From positions 1 to 64,000 of the forward strand of contig WTBY01000037.1 in assembly GCA_013138865.1 (NCBI GenBank): DNA of 64,000 nucleotides, read 5' to 3'. A program made the position numbers and the translations under genes. The notes below the pieces were generated by a model. It ran no database searches. It saw nothing but the letters and a program-made list of their open reading frames with translations, and was not told the origin of the DNA. Positions 26,331 through 34,762 of the stretch are shown here, one piece after another; position 1 is the stretch's first letter, and each line of letters opens with the position of its first letter. The stretch comes from Helicobacteraceae bacterium. Its GTDB lineage: Bacteria > Campylobacterota > Campylobacteria > Campylobacterales > Sulfurimonadaceae.

Positions 26331-26677
26331 ATAGGGAGTGTTCAAAATTTTATAATGAACCCCTAAAATTGAACCAGTAAAAATTGTTTTTTTATTTCTA
26401 AAATGATAAAATATAAAAAGATGCGTGTAAAAAAAGTTCTACAACCTGTAGGTTTTGGGAATTTTCTTCATTTTTAAGTATTGCTGAAAATAGTGTTCCA
26501 AATATAAGAGTTAATGAGACTTAAATTTAGTGTGACTTTCGGATGCTGGAAACCATTGATTAAACTTCCATATACCCTTAAATACCCTGTATATCGAAGT
26601 TTTCACACTTTAAGAAATATACTCAAAAGGTATTTTATAGGTATATAATGGCACCGAATTGGCACCGAGTATTTAAT
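26331..26677. other. intergenic island boundary with short repeats
   Basis: This 347-base gap holds no gene that I can support. Around 26421-26521 there is a short coding-like stretch (MRVKKVLQPVG, then a frame change and a further 24 codons) that could be a frameshifted relic. The 9-mer TGGCACCGA occurs twice, at 26649 and 26660, 11 bases apart. The gap separates the sensory operon from the toxin-antitoxin pair and may mark an integration boundary. Confidence 0.4.
26649..26668. repeat. two TGGCACCGA direct repeats
   Basis: TGGCACCGA starts at 26649 and again at 26660, an 11-base period. It sits ten bases before the toxin stop codon. Two-fold repeats at one helical turn are typical of protein binding sites, such as those of an integrase. 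No integrase gene is nearby. Confidence 0.4.
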
Positions 26678-27268
26678 TTATTTCAAAACCTCTATTAAAT
26701 CATCTTGTTTAAATATCTCACAAAACACAATCATTTCGTTTATAAGTTCTTTAACTTCACTTGGTTTTGCTATATCAAAAACCATAAACATAGTATCACT
26801 ATTTTCTTCTTTATCAATTTCAATAAACCCAAATCTTTTATAAAATTCTATTGCTTCAAATTTGCTATCAACTATTAAAGCCCTACATCCTATTTTTTTC
26901 TGTTGAACTACTGCTAATATATTGGCGAAAGTCATTAAGATACTTCCAATACCTTTATTACAAAAATTATCAAAAATACATAGTCTAGTTATCTTTACTG
27001 CAGGGATAGAGTATTTTATAGATGAAGATATATTTATTTCATCTTCTATTGTAGTTCTCTCAATAGTAGCAATAGAAACAGAGATATAACCTAAGAAGTT
27101 TTCATTATCATCCACATAAAAATATGTTTGAAATAATCCCTCTTTTTGATGGTTAAAAGCATATTGTTTGATATGTTTATCAAGTTCTCTGTTTTCACAA
27201 GAGAAGTTCTTTTTTAGTCTATCAAATTTACTTCTTGAAATATCATTAAGACTAATAATTGAAGGCAT
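26678..27268 (-). CDS. GNAT toxin of a toxin-antitoxin pair (TacT-like)
   Basis: This 196-residue acetyltransferase has the features of the GNAT toxin family that acetylates charged tRNA: FSCENRELDKHIKQYA (23-38) corresponds to the CxNxELDxFL start, SIPAVKITRLCI is the strand before the CoA loop, NKGIGSILM is the acetyl-CoA pyrophosphate loop, and FYKRFGFIEI carries the catalytic Tyr region. The gene begins nine bases after the end of a 62-residue ORF that should be its antitoxin. The last 30 residues extend beyond the usual family end. Toxicity is inferred from family and layout. Confidence 0.78.
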   Translation of the reverse strand: MPSIISLNDISRSKFDRLKKNFSCENRELDKHIKQYAFNHQKEGLFQTYFYVDDNENFLGYISVSIATIERTTIEDEINISSSIKYSIPAVKITRLCIFDNFCNKGIGSILMTFANILAVVQQKKIGCRALIVDSKFEAIEFYKRFGFIEIDKEENSDTMFMVFDIAKPSEVKELINEMIVFCEIFKQDDLIEVLK

Positions 27269-27277
27269 TAAGAACTT

Positions 27278-27466
27278 TTAACTTGCAGATGGAAAAGGTT
27301 TTTTAATAGCAAAATCAAGAAGAGATTTTAATTTATCTGTTTTTTCTTGAATATATTTAGAAGATTTATTTTCACTGAACATTGAAAAAACTTTTGTTGC
27401 ATCATTACCAGATAGTAAAATACCACTTTCTTCTTTTGCATTTTCATTTATATGTTTAACAGCCAT
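27278..27466 (-). CDS. short antitoxin candidate (62 aa)
   Basis: This 62-residue protein directly precedes the GNAT toxin gene. Its middle (ILLSGNDATKVFSMF) resembles the C-terminal toxin-binding part of DUF1778 antitoxins, where LS(N/D)xDxxxFxxxL is common. However, the N-terminal ribbon-helix-helix DNA-binding part found in DUF1778 is missing or replaced by about 14 residues. It has a clear ribosome binding site (AAGGAG) and a -10 box. It could bind the toxin without binding DNA, or represent a different antitoxin family. Confidence 0.6.
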   Translation of the reverse strand: MAVKHINENAKEESGILLSGNDATKVFSMFSENKSSKYIQEKTDKLKSLLDFAIKKPFPSAS

Positions 27467-27480
27467 TTGAATCTCCTTGT

Positions 27481-27493
27481 CACTAATTTAGTG
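27481..27493. promoter_or_regulatory. palindromic operator of the toxin-antitoxin promoter
   Basis: CACTAATTTAGTG is a perfect 6+1+6 palindrome lying just downstream of the minus-strand -10 box and upstream of the ribosome binding site, so it covers the likely transcription start. This is the usual place for toxin-antitoxin autorepression. Confidence 0.6.
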
Positions 27494-27494
27494 T

Positions 27495-27500
27495 ATTATA
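27495..27500 (-). promoter_or_regulatory. -10 box of the toxin-antitoxin operon
   Basis: TATAAT read on the minus strand from 27500 to 27495, in the context GATATAATAC, lies about 29 bases before the antitoxin ATG at 27466. The upstream DNA is very A/T-rich. Confidence 0.6.
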
Positions 27501-27597
27501 TCAAAAATTTAGTTATATATTTTAAATTTTTTTTTTATACTATGCTATAACTTTAATGACTATCGTCTACTGACACAAAACTCTGAACGGTCTCTTT

Positions 27598-27624
27598 AAA
27601 TACAACTATTGCACAGTTGTATTT
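27598..27624 (-). terminator. hairpin at the end of the large lipoprotein gene
   Basis: AAATACAACT at 27598-27607 pairs with AGTTGTATTT at 27615-27624 (10 bases, 7-base loop). It includes the last codons and stop of the lipoprotein gene. A short T-poor tail follows, so strength is uncertain. Confidence 0.45.
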
Positions 27625-30209
27625 AACTCTCCCTCATTAGAAGTTCCATCTGCTACACCTAATATTTTGAAGTATAGTTTTTTATCGGTAGCTGAACTAT
27701 TTGCATCGTACTTATCTACAGAACGTATAGTTAGGTCAATGCCTGCCCATTTATTTGCACCTGTCGTAAATGCTCCAGCAGTAGAAAATTGAAGTTGAGC
27801 ATTTCCTGAGATATCTATCTGACCACCAGTAATAGTTACATTGTCCCCTGTTGCTGGTTGAATATCAACACTGTTAAAACACTCTGCACTACCTATACTC
27901 GAAACTGCACTAACAATAGAGTCACTATCTGTAACTATAGTTGCCCTACTAAAACAAACTTTAGAGATCTCACTTGCACTACTGTTAAAGTCTTGCATTC
28001 CATCTTTATCACCAAAGACTGTAGTTAGTGTAATGTTAGAGTCTTCAACTAATATGCCACTTGTTTGGTTTAGATCAATTGTAACACCACTTCCATTACC
28101 TATATACTCACCAACACTCTTAATAGTTTCAGGAGCTCTATTTAACTTGATCGTAACATTTTGCTCTATTCCACTCTTGTAAAATTCATCAATAGCACTA
28201 TAAGTTAAAACTCTAAAAGGGTGAGTACCCTCTGGGTAAGTATAAGTTGTATTTGTATCAACTGAAACCTCTAAAATACCTGCCGCTGCCCAGTCAACAT
28301 ATGGAACACTTCTAGTAGTTACATTTAACTCTCCAAGCTCAGTTTTTACAACTGTAATTAAAGTATATAACTCTTTAACATCACTATCTATTTTATTAAA
28401 AGAAAAAGTTACATTTCTATCATCTAAAAAAGAGTTATAGTTCAGCATAACACTCTGTGCAGAGCCATTAATATCTTTACTTTTATCAACTGCATTTGAC
28501 AAGTTAGAGTCATCTAAAACTCTCATATTATACAGTGGTGCACTATTTTCTTTTGTAGTGCTTCCTCTAAAATCTACGTATATTGTGCTTATAACTGTTT
28601 TACCTGTTCCCTTTACATAAGGATTTGTAGGCTCAACTACTGAAGTTATTGATGTATCTCCCCAGATCATGGTTTTACTCTCATCGCTATCACTAACTCT
28701 AGTAAGTTTAGCGTTGTCAACTATTGCTACTTTAAACATACTTACATTATTTTGTAGTTTTGTAAAAGCACTTATAGTTTTCTTAGTAGTTACTGTTGCA
28801 TTTGTTTCTATAGCACTTAGTAGAGTTGCTAATTTCAAAGTTACTAAACCAGTAGTAGGATCGCTAATAATAAAGCTATCACTTAAACCTATATTTGAAG
28901 CATTTTGATCATGAAACTCATAAAAAGTTTTATCTGTTAAATTATGATCTTGATAGACAAGAGAGTATTTTGTTGTTGAGCTATTTAACTCTAAAGTTGC
29001 ACCATCTGTTACATCATTAATAAGTTTTATGAGAGATATCTTTACTACCATCTCATTAGCATCTAAAGCTTCAGCAAAATATTTTCCACCAAAAAGCTGA
29101 ACAATGAGACTAAGGTCAGCACTTGTATTTATATCGCCCTTAATAAGTTGAAACGTTAAAGTATCTAACTGACTTGTTGCAATTTTATCACCATTTATAC
29201 TTATAGCTGTTGTATCAAACGCATTTATTTGAAGAGTGTTAAGTTTAGCGATCGCTGTTGTTGAAGAAGCTTTGGCTACTAAATTACCACCATCATTTAC
29301 ACTTGCATCTAAATTTGCTGAACCTATCTGAGATAGGTAAGTAGTCTCACCTACTGTTGCTATCTGTTCTAAAATTTTACCAAAAACTCCACTACCACTT
29401 GTAGCTTCATCTGCACTGTTTAGCTTTTCTATTGTCTGTGCATAAGTTGTTGTAGTTGTAGCATTTGCCTCTTTTAGCAACTCTACTGTGAACTTTGTAG
29501 CATCACCTGGATTTTTCATAATAGCAGATAGATAGGTATTAATCTGCTGATATTTAACATCTGTAGTATTAAGTGGATCAACACCTTTTATACTACTCTC
29601 ATCAAGATTTAAAATACTTGCAACCTGCTTAATTGACTCTTCAACTGTACTAGCATTCAGCTCTTCACCCATATTTACTAAATTAAAGCCATCAACGCCA
29701 CCTACTGCCTCAAATATAATGTTAGTGATAGGAGTGATAATAGTAAAGCCAGAGGCTGGTGCGTAAAGTTTTGTAGTAGTTGAAAATCTATTTACAAACA
29801 GCGTATCATCGTCATCATAAATACCTTCTACGCTTCCATTGTCTATAAAAGTTGCAGGTACAACTGTTGTTGTCCCCTCAATCGTATCGGCAACTCTATT
29901 TTGTATACTGTAGTAACGTACCTTTTCTAAATTAACTGCATCTGTTACACTATATCCAGCTGTACCCTTTACATTTTTAGTTGCAGTAACAGAGTCCATT
30001 TTAGACTCTGTTGTAAGCATATCTAACTCACTTAAAGCTGAGTTTTCATCGTAATAATATGCAGTAGCTTGAGCGTTTAAAATATATGCATCAACAGCTG
30101 TTATTGTATTTGCAGGAGCTGTTGAGCCTCCTCCACCTGAAGTGCTATAACCACAACCAGTTAAAAAGGTCGCTAAAATAGTTGATATTAATAAATTCTT
30201 ATTATTCAT
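27606..30209 (-). CDS. large surface or periplasmic lipoprotein, unknown
   Basis: This 867-residue protein begins with a lipoprotein signal peptide; the lipobox LTGC puts the lipidated Cys near residue 19. A flexible GGGGS linker follows. The first domain (about 38-150) resembles the opening of carboxypeptidase-regulatory-like repeats (TAVDAYILNAQATAYYYD). The rest is Thr/Asn/Asp-rich beta-type sequence with no catalytic motif recognised. It lies eight bases after smpB on the same strand and so may share the uvrD-smpB transcript. It could be an adhesin or surface-layer-like lipoprotein; no family is assigned. Confidence 0.6.
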   Translation of the reverse strand: MNNKNLLISTILATFLTGCGYSTSGGGGSTAPANTITAVDAYILNAQATAYYYDENSALSELDMLTTESKMDSVTATKNVKGTAGYSVTDAVNLEKVRYYSIQNRVADTIEGTTTVVPATFIDNGSVEGIYDDDDTLFVNRFSTTTKLYAPASGFTIITPITNIIFEAVGGVDGFNLVNMGEELNASTVEESIKQVASILNLDESSIKGVDPLNTTDVKYQQINTYLSAIMKNPGDATKFTVELLKEANATTTTTYAQTIEKLNSADEATSGSGVFGKILEQIATVGETTYLSQIGSANLDASVNDGGNLVAKASSTTAIAKLNTLQINAFDTTAISINGDKIATSQLDTLTFQLIKGDINTSADLSLIVQLFGGKYFAEALDANEMVVKISLIKLINDVTDGATLELNSSTTKYSLVYQDHNLTDKTFYEFHDQNASNIGLSDSFIISDPTTGLVTLKLATLLSAIETNATVTTKKTISAFTKLQNNVSMFKVAIVDNAKLTRVSDSDESKTMIWGDTSITSVVEPTNPYVKGTGKTVISTIYVDFRGSTTKENSAPLYNMRVLDDSNLSNAVDKSKDINGSAQSVMLNYNSFLDDRNVTFSFNKIDSDVKELYTLITVVKTELGELNVTTRSVPYVDWAAAGILEVSVDTNTTYTYPEGTHPFRVLTYSAIDEFYKSGIEQNVTIKLNRAPETIKSVGEYIGNGSGVTIDLNQTSGILVEDSNITLTTVFGDKDGMQDFNSSASEISKVCFSRATIVTDSDSIVSAVSSIGSAECFNSVDIQPATGDNVTITGGQIDISGNAQLQFSTAGAFTTGANKWAGIDLTIRSVDKYDANSSATDKKLYFKILGVADGTSNEGELNTTVQ

Positions 30210-30217
30210 TTTATCTC

Positions 30218-30670
30218 CTAGTAGTTCTTCAATTCTCGTGCCATATCTCTTTTTAGAGACTTCTCTTTTAAAGACTCACGCTTATCGTGCAACTGTTTAC
30301 CTTTTGCGATCGCTATTTGTATTTTTATTAAATTTCTTGAGTTAAAAAACATACTTAAGGGTACAACCGTCATTCCATCACGATCAACTGCACTTTGTAG
30401 TTTTACTATCTGTTTTTTATGTAGTAGAAGTTTACGAGTTCCTCGCTCTTCGTGTCTATAGTAGTGGTTTGTAGTTGCAAGTAAGCCTATATGAGCATTA
30501 AATAAAAAAGCTTCATTTTTTACAATTTTTATAAAACTATCTTTTAAATTTACACGACCTGATCGTATAGCTTTTATTTCGCTACCTTTTAAGACCAAGC
30601 CAGCTTCAAACTTTTCACCTAAGGTGTAGTCAAAATAAGCTTTTTTGTTTTTTGATACTGTTTCACCCAT
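30218..30670 (-). CDS. smpB: SsrA-binding protein
   Basis: SmpB binds tmRNA and brings it to stalled ribosomes. I choose the ATG at 30670, which has GGGAG five bases upstream, rather than the GTG two codons earlier. The 150-residue product has the typical [18 protein letters not shown] opening, [15 protein letters not shown], and a basic C-terminal tail ([14 protein letters not shown]). tmRNA itself is not in this window. It is the last housekeeping gene of the uvrD-truB-csrA-ispE-smpB series. Confidence 0.95.
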   Translation of the reverse strand: MGETVSKNKKAYFDYTLGEKFEAGLVLKGSEIKAIRSGRVNLKDSFIKIVKNEAFLFNAHIGLLATTNHYYRHEERGTRKLLLHKKQIVKLQSAVDRDGMTVVPLSMFFNSRNLIKIQIAIAKGKQLHDKRESLKEKSLKRDMARELKNY

Positions 30671-30702
30671 AACCACTCCCTTGATTAAATTTGAAAATTA
30701 CT

Positions 30703-31482
30703 CTATTTTATTTTAAAAAAACTACTCCCTGTTCCTGAGAAAAACCAGCCATCTTTGACATAGTCTTTAAGCTCTGGGTGCAGATGCAACGCACTTTCAA
30801 AAAGATCATTTGCATTTTTAATATTTAAATTTTTTAGAACTTCTAAAGAACTCATTCTAGCTAACTTAGTTCTCTCTTCATCACTTAACTCTTTATAGTA
30901 AAACTCTCTAAAAGTTTTAAAAACAGCTGGTGTTGAGATCTCAACTTGTGGAGTAAAAACTTCAAGTTCAAGTGCTTGTTCTTCGAATTTTTCTATAACT
31001 TCACCTATGCCACTTACGTTAGCACTCTGATAATCGTAAATAAAAAAAGGCACATCAGCACCTACTCTTATAGCTATATCGGCTAACTCTTCAACTTTTA
31101 AACCTAAGTTTAACTCTTGATTACACATTTTTAAATATGTAGCAGCGTCACTACTCCCACCACCAAGTCCTGCAAAAGCAGGTATTTTTTTCTCAACTAC
31201 TATTGCATTATGAATCATAAAAGTTTTCAATTTTGCAGAAGAGGTATACTCCAAAAGAGCTTTATATGCTTTATAAATAGTATTTTGTTGAACTTTACAA
31301 GAGAAGTTACCAACTATTTCAAACTCTTTTGAGTCTGATGGTTGAAAATATAGAGTATCATAAAGGGAGTTGACTTTAATAAAACGAGAGAAGAGAGTGT
31401 GATAGTTATCACGTTTACCTCTGATTTTTAAAAAGATATTTACTTTGGCATAAGCTCTATATTTTTGAGCTTGATTATTCAC
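30703..31482 (-). CDS. ispE: 4-diphosphocytidyl-2-C-methyl-D-erythritol kinase
   Basis: This 259-residue GHMP kinase phosphorylates CDP-methylerythritol in the MEP route to isoprenoids. AYAKVNIFLKIRGKR (11-25) holds the substrate lysine and asparagine, GLGGGSSDAATYL (near 116-128) is the ATP loop, and FFSGTGSSFF near the C-terminus is motif 3. Its start shares one base with the stop of csrA, so translation is coupled. Confidence 0.94.
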   Translation of the reverse strand: MNNQAQKYRAYAKVNIFLKIRGKRDNYHTLFSRFIKVNSLYDTLYFQPSDSKEFEIVGNFSCKVQQNTIYKAYKALLEYTSSAKLKTFMIHNAIVVEKKIPAFAGLGGGSSDAATYLKMCNQELNLGLKVEELADIAIRVGADVPFFIYDYQSANVSGIGEVIEKFEEQALELEVFTPQVEISTPAVFKTFREFYYKELSDEERTKLARMSSLEVLKNLNIKNANDLFESALHLHPELKDYVKDGWFFSGTGSSFFKIK

Positions 31483-31718
31483 TATTTTTTCTTTAAAATA
31501 CCTGCAAAGTCTCCAAGAACTGAAGCATCTACACGCATATTTGAAGCCTCTTTATTTGACTCTTGTACTGCTTGTATAAGTTCTGAGCGTAAAATAGAGA
31601 TCTCGCGAGGTGCATCAATGCCTAATTTAACAACACCTTTTTCAACGCTAATAACTTTTATAATTATATTATCTGAGATAACTATTGACTCTTCTTCTTT
31701 TCTCGCAAGAATTAACAT
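31482..31718 (-). CDS. csrA: carbon storage regulator
   Basis: CsrA is an RNA-binding protein that blocks or stabilises mRNAs by binding GGA motifs at leaders. The 78-residue product starts MLILARKEEESIVISDNI with the family's RKxxESIxI, and RREI-type segment DAPREISILRSEL carries the RNA-contacting arginines. It is longer than gammaproteobacterial CsrA (61) as is usual in Campylobacterota. It overlaps truB by seven bases and ispE by one. In relatives it controls flagellin and is held by FliW. Confidence 0.95.
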   Translation of the reverse strand: MLILARKEEESIVISDNIIIKVISVEKGVVKLGIDAPREISILRSELIQAVQESNKEASNMRVDASVLGDFAGILKKK

Positions 31719-32566
31719 ATTTCAACCTTATTTAAAACATATTTTACACTATTTTCTTCTATTTCCACTATTGCTATACTATTTAAATATTCTACCCAGT
31801 ATGTTCCATCTTTTTGGACTTCAAACTCTTCTATATTTAATACTTTACCATCTTCAAATTTACTAACATTCCCTATAAAAATATTCTTGGGTATATTTAA
31901 ATATTCACGAATGTCCAAAGACTTTTCGCCATTGTATCTAAATAACCCCTCATTTAATCTCTCTAGCGCAGATAGTGTCCCTAAATTTGCATTTAATCTA
32001 TTTAGTAGCACTTGAGCTAAACTTCTTATATAAGCACCTTCGCTTACACTTATTTCAAAAGTTATAAAAGGGTGATTATAGTGTATTAGTTTAGTCTCAT
32101 AAACCTCTGATTCTATGGAGTTCATAGTAAACTCTTTATCTTCTCTAGCCAAAGCATAAGCACGTTTACCATCAATTTTTTTAGCAGAGTATTTTGGTGG
32201 TAGATACTCTATAGTTCCAACTAATGAATTTAAAGCTTTTTGTATATCACTCTCTTTTAACTCTTCAACTTCTTCTACATTAGTTACTTTTTCTATATCT
32301 AAAGTTTCACTATCAGCACCAAGCCAAAGAGTTGCTCTATAGCTTTTAGGAGTTTTATTTAAAAATCTAAAAAGTTTAGTATGCGTCCCAAATGCACAGA
32401 CAAGTACACCTTTAGCAAATGGGTCAAGCGTACCTGAGTAGCCGGATTTTTTAGGAGAGTATTTTCGCTTTAGTGAAGATAGATACTGGTTAGAACTTTT
32501 TCCTGCTGGTTTAAAACCTACAAAAAGTCTATTTATATCAACTTTTTTAAACTTTTTTTGAGCCAC
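31712..32566 (-). CDS. truB: tRNA pseudouridine-55 synthase
   Basis: TruB makes pseudouridine 55 in the T-arm of tRNAs. The 284-residue protein has KPAGKSSNQYL and the catalytic aspartate in GYSGTLDPFAKGVLV (near 42-56), followed by YxATLWLGxxSETLD. The C-terminal region has EGAYIRSLAQVL. Its start shares one base with the stop of the helicase gene. Confidence 0.95.
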   Translation of the reverse strand: MAQKKFKKVDINRLFVGFKPAGKSSNQYLSSLKRKYSPKKSGYSGTLDPFAKGVLVCAFGTHTKLFRFLNKTPKSYRATLWLGADSETLDIEKVTNVEEVEELKESDIQKALNSLVGTIEYLPPKYSAKKIDGKRAYALAREDKEFTMNSIESEVYETKLIHYNHPFITFEISVSEGAYIRSLAQVLLNRLNANLGTLSALERLNEGLFRYNGEKSLDIREYLNIPKNIFIGNVSKFEDGKVLNIEEFEVQKDGTYWVEYLNSIAIVEIEENSVKYVLNKVEIC

Positions 32567-34614
32567 TAAAGTTTCTCTATAAATGAAGCTAAAATATCTC
32601 TTTTAGTCCCCGCAAAATTTATACTTAATTTAAACTCTTTACCAGCTTTTGTAACTGCTGTTATACGGCCTGGTCCAAATATTTTATGTCGAACTAAGTC
32701 ACCTTTTCTAAAAGAGCTACTCTTTTGAATAGTTAAAGATCCTTGACAAAGACCTGACTCTTTGAAAAAACGACTTTTTTCAAGATCGGTACGACGTCCT
32801 TTGTAAAATCTACTTGAAACATGAGAGAGTGTTAAAGCACGTTTTGCTCTTGTAATCGCAACATAACCTAAACGACGCTCCTCTTCAAGATCACATCCAT
32901 CGCCTACGATCGGTAAAAAGCCCTCTTCCATACCGATCACAAAAAGGTATTCAAACTCTAAACCTTTTGAAGCATGAATACTCATTAAATAGATACTCTC
33001 ACCCTCAACTTGATCTTGTTCACTTTGAAGCGTTAACTCATTCAAGAACTCATCTAAAGCAGACTCGGGTGATGTTTTTATAAAGTCACGCCAAAGTGCG
33101 TAGAACTCATCTATATTTGCTATTTTATCATCAGATTCAGCTGTATTTTTATAAATGTCTTTTAGTCTAAATTTCTCTTCTAATACATCTATAAACTCAT
33201 AAGTTGCCTCTTGAGAAACCTCATAAACATCTCTTATATCTTTTACAAAAGCTTTAAGGGTTGAAGCATTTTTCTTTTTTACTAAAGCTTCAAGTTCTGC
33301 TAGAGTTGCACTCTCTATAAAAGTGAACATTGATATCGATCTGCTCATAGCCTCTAACTCTACTTTATCTATAGTAGCTTTTCCAAGTCCACGTTTTGGC
33401 TTATTTATAATACGCTTAATAGAGAAATCATCATGAAAGTTAGTGATCACACGCAGATAACTAATAAGGTCTTTAATTTCAGCCCTATCGTAAAAACGCA
33501 GACCACCAACTAGTTTATAAGCGATCGAAGCACGATTAAGTCCCTCTTCGATAGATCTACTAAGTGCATTTATACGATAAAGTATAGCGATCTCATTTGC
33601 AGCAACACCAGAGTCTAAAAGTTTTTGTATTTTTGATGATATCTGTCTGCTTTCTTCATTCTCATCATTAGAACTAAGTGTTATAGGCTCATCATTTCCA
33701 GCAACAGTAGGGATCAGTTTTTTACCTATTCTTGATCTATTGTGTTCTATTAACTTGTTTGCACACTCTAAAATAGGTTTTGTTGAGCGGTAGTTATTCT
33801 CTAGTTTTATAGTTGAGACATCTTTAAAATCTTGGTCAAACTCTAAAATATTACGAATATTAGCACCGCGCCAACCGTAAATACTTTGGTCATCATCACC
33901 AACAACACATATATTATTATGTGCTGAACATAATTTTTGAAGAAGTTTTAGTTGAAGCTCATTTGTATCTTGATACTCATCGATCATAATATATTGATAC
34001 TTTTGGCTTGTCTGTAGTGCTAAGTCTTCATTCTCATTCAGCAGTTTATATGTTAAAGAGAGAAGATCATCAAAGTCTACTAGGTTATTTTCTAAAAGGT
34101 AAGCTTCATAAACTTCATAAACTTTAGCAACTTCTTGATAAAGCATACCTTCTGCTTGTTTATAAGCGTCATCAGGAGTTAAAAGAGAATTTTTGTATCT
34201 TGAAATTTCACTATTTACTAAAGGAATAGCTATCTCAGAATTTATTTTTTTAATAATACGCTTTTTGTCTTCACCATCAATAACAACAAAGTTATTCTTT
34301 CGACCTAACTTATCTATATGAAACTTTAAAAATAGTAAACCAAATTTATGAAAAGTACAAAGTAGAGGTGGATATGACAAAGTATCTATCATACTTAAAG
34401 CTCGTTCACGCATCTCGCGTGCAGCTTTATTAGTAAAAGTAAGTGTTAAAGTTTGTGCGGGTGGAATTCCGATCTCATTTATAAGATATGCCAAACGAGA
34501 GGTAATAGTTTTTGTCTTACCACTACCTGCACCTGCTAAAATAAGAAGAGCACCATCAACCTTTTCAACGGCTGATCTCTGCTCTTCGTTTAAACCTTCA
34601 AATATTTTTTGCAT
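32566..34614 (-). CDS. uvrD: UvrD/Rep-type DNA helicase
   Basis: This 682-residue superfamily 1A helicase has Walker A AGAGSGKTK (27-35), motif Ia TLTFTNKAAREM, Walker B IMIDEYQDTN, motif III VVGDDDQSIYGWRGA, motif IV NYRSTKPIL, motif V SIHASKGLEFEYLF and motif VI AITRAKRAL. The C-terminal region (FRKGDLVRHKIFGPGRI) is the Tudor-like domain that in PcrA/UvrD contacts RNA polymerase. It acts in mismatch or excision repair and in clearing blocked replication. It heads the operon. PcrA or Rep are alternative names. Confidence 0.92.
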   Translation of the reverse strand: MQKIFEGLNEEQRSAVEKVDGALLILAGAGSGKTKTITSRLAYLINEIGIPPAQTLTLTFTNKAAREMRERALSMIDTLSYPPLLCTFHKFGLLFLKFHIDKLGRKNNFVVIDGEDKKRIIKKINSEIAIPLVNSEISRYKNSLLTPDDAYKQAEGMLYQEVAKVYEVYEAYLLENNLVDFDDLLSLTYKLLNENEDLALQTSQKYQYIMIDEYQDTNELQLKLLQKLCSAHNNICVVGDDDQSIYGWRGANIRNILEFDQDFKDVSTIKLENNYRSTKPILECANKLIEHNRSRIGKKLIPTVAGNDEPITLSSNDENEESRQISSKIQKLLDSGVAANEIAILYRINALSRSIEEGLNRASIAYKLVGGLRFYDRAEIKDLISYLRVITNFHDDFSIKRIINKPKRGLGKATIDKVELEAMSRSISMFTFIESATLAELEALVKKKNASTLKAFVKDIRDVYEVSQEATYEFIDVLEEKFRLKDIYKNTAESDDKIANIDEFYALWRDFIKTSPESALDEFLNELTLQSEQDQVEGESIYLMSIHASKGLEFEYLFVIGMEEGFLPIVGDGCDLEEERRLGYVAITRAKRALTLSHVSSRFYKGRRTDLEKSRFFKESGLCQGSLTIQKSSSFRKGDLVRHKIFGPGRITAVTKAGKEFKLSINFAGTKRDILASFIEKL

Positions 34615-34691
34615 TTTAATCTCACTTTTACAGCTTGTTGCTATTATTATAGCTAAAGTAGCTGATAATACTAAAAATTATCATTTTTTTT

Positions 34692-34716
34692 TAATAAGCC
34701 TTGCTTATTATATAAT
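34692..34716 (+). promoter_or_regulatory. palindrome and -10 box before lysR-type gene
   Basis: TAATAAGC and GCTTATTA form an 8+3+8 palindrome at 34692-34710, touching a TATAAT at 34711-34716, about 47 bases upstream of the start at 34763. The layout fits autorepression by the regulator. A rho-independent structure for the opposite strand is possible but that gene begins, not ends, here. Confidence 0.5.
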
Positions 34717-34762
34717 TTTGAGTTATACTTTTGCATTATATTAACTTATAGGAATTATAAAT

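Noticed and set aside
26649-26664. Sigma-54 promoter-like TGGCAC sequence
   Set aside because: The -12 part reads TGGCA instead of TTGCA, and the same bases are explained by the two TGGCACCGA repeats. No plus-strand gene follows.
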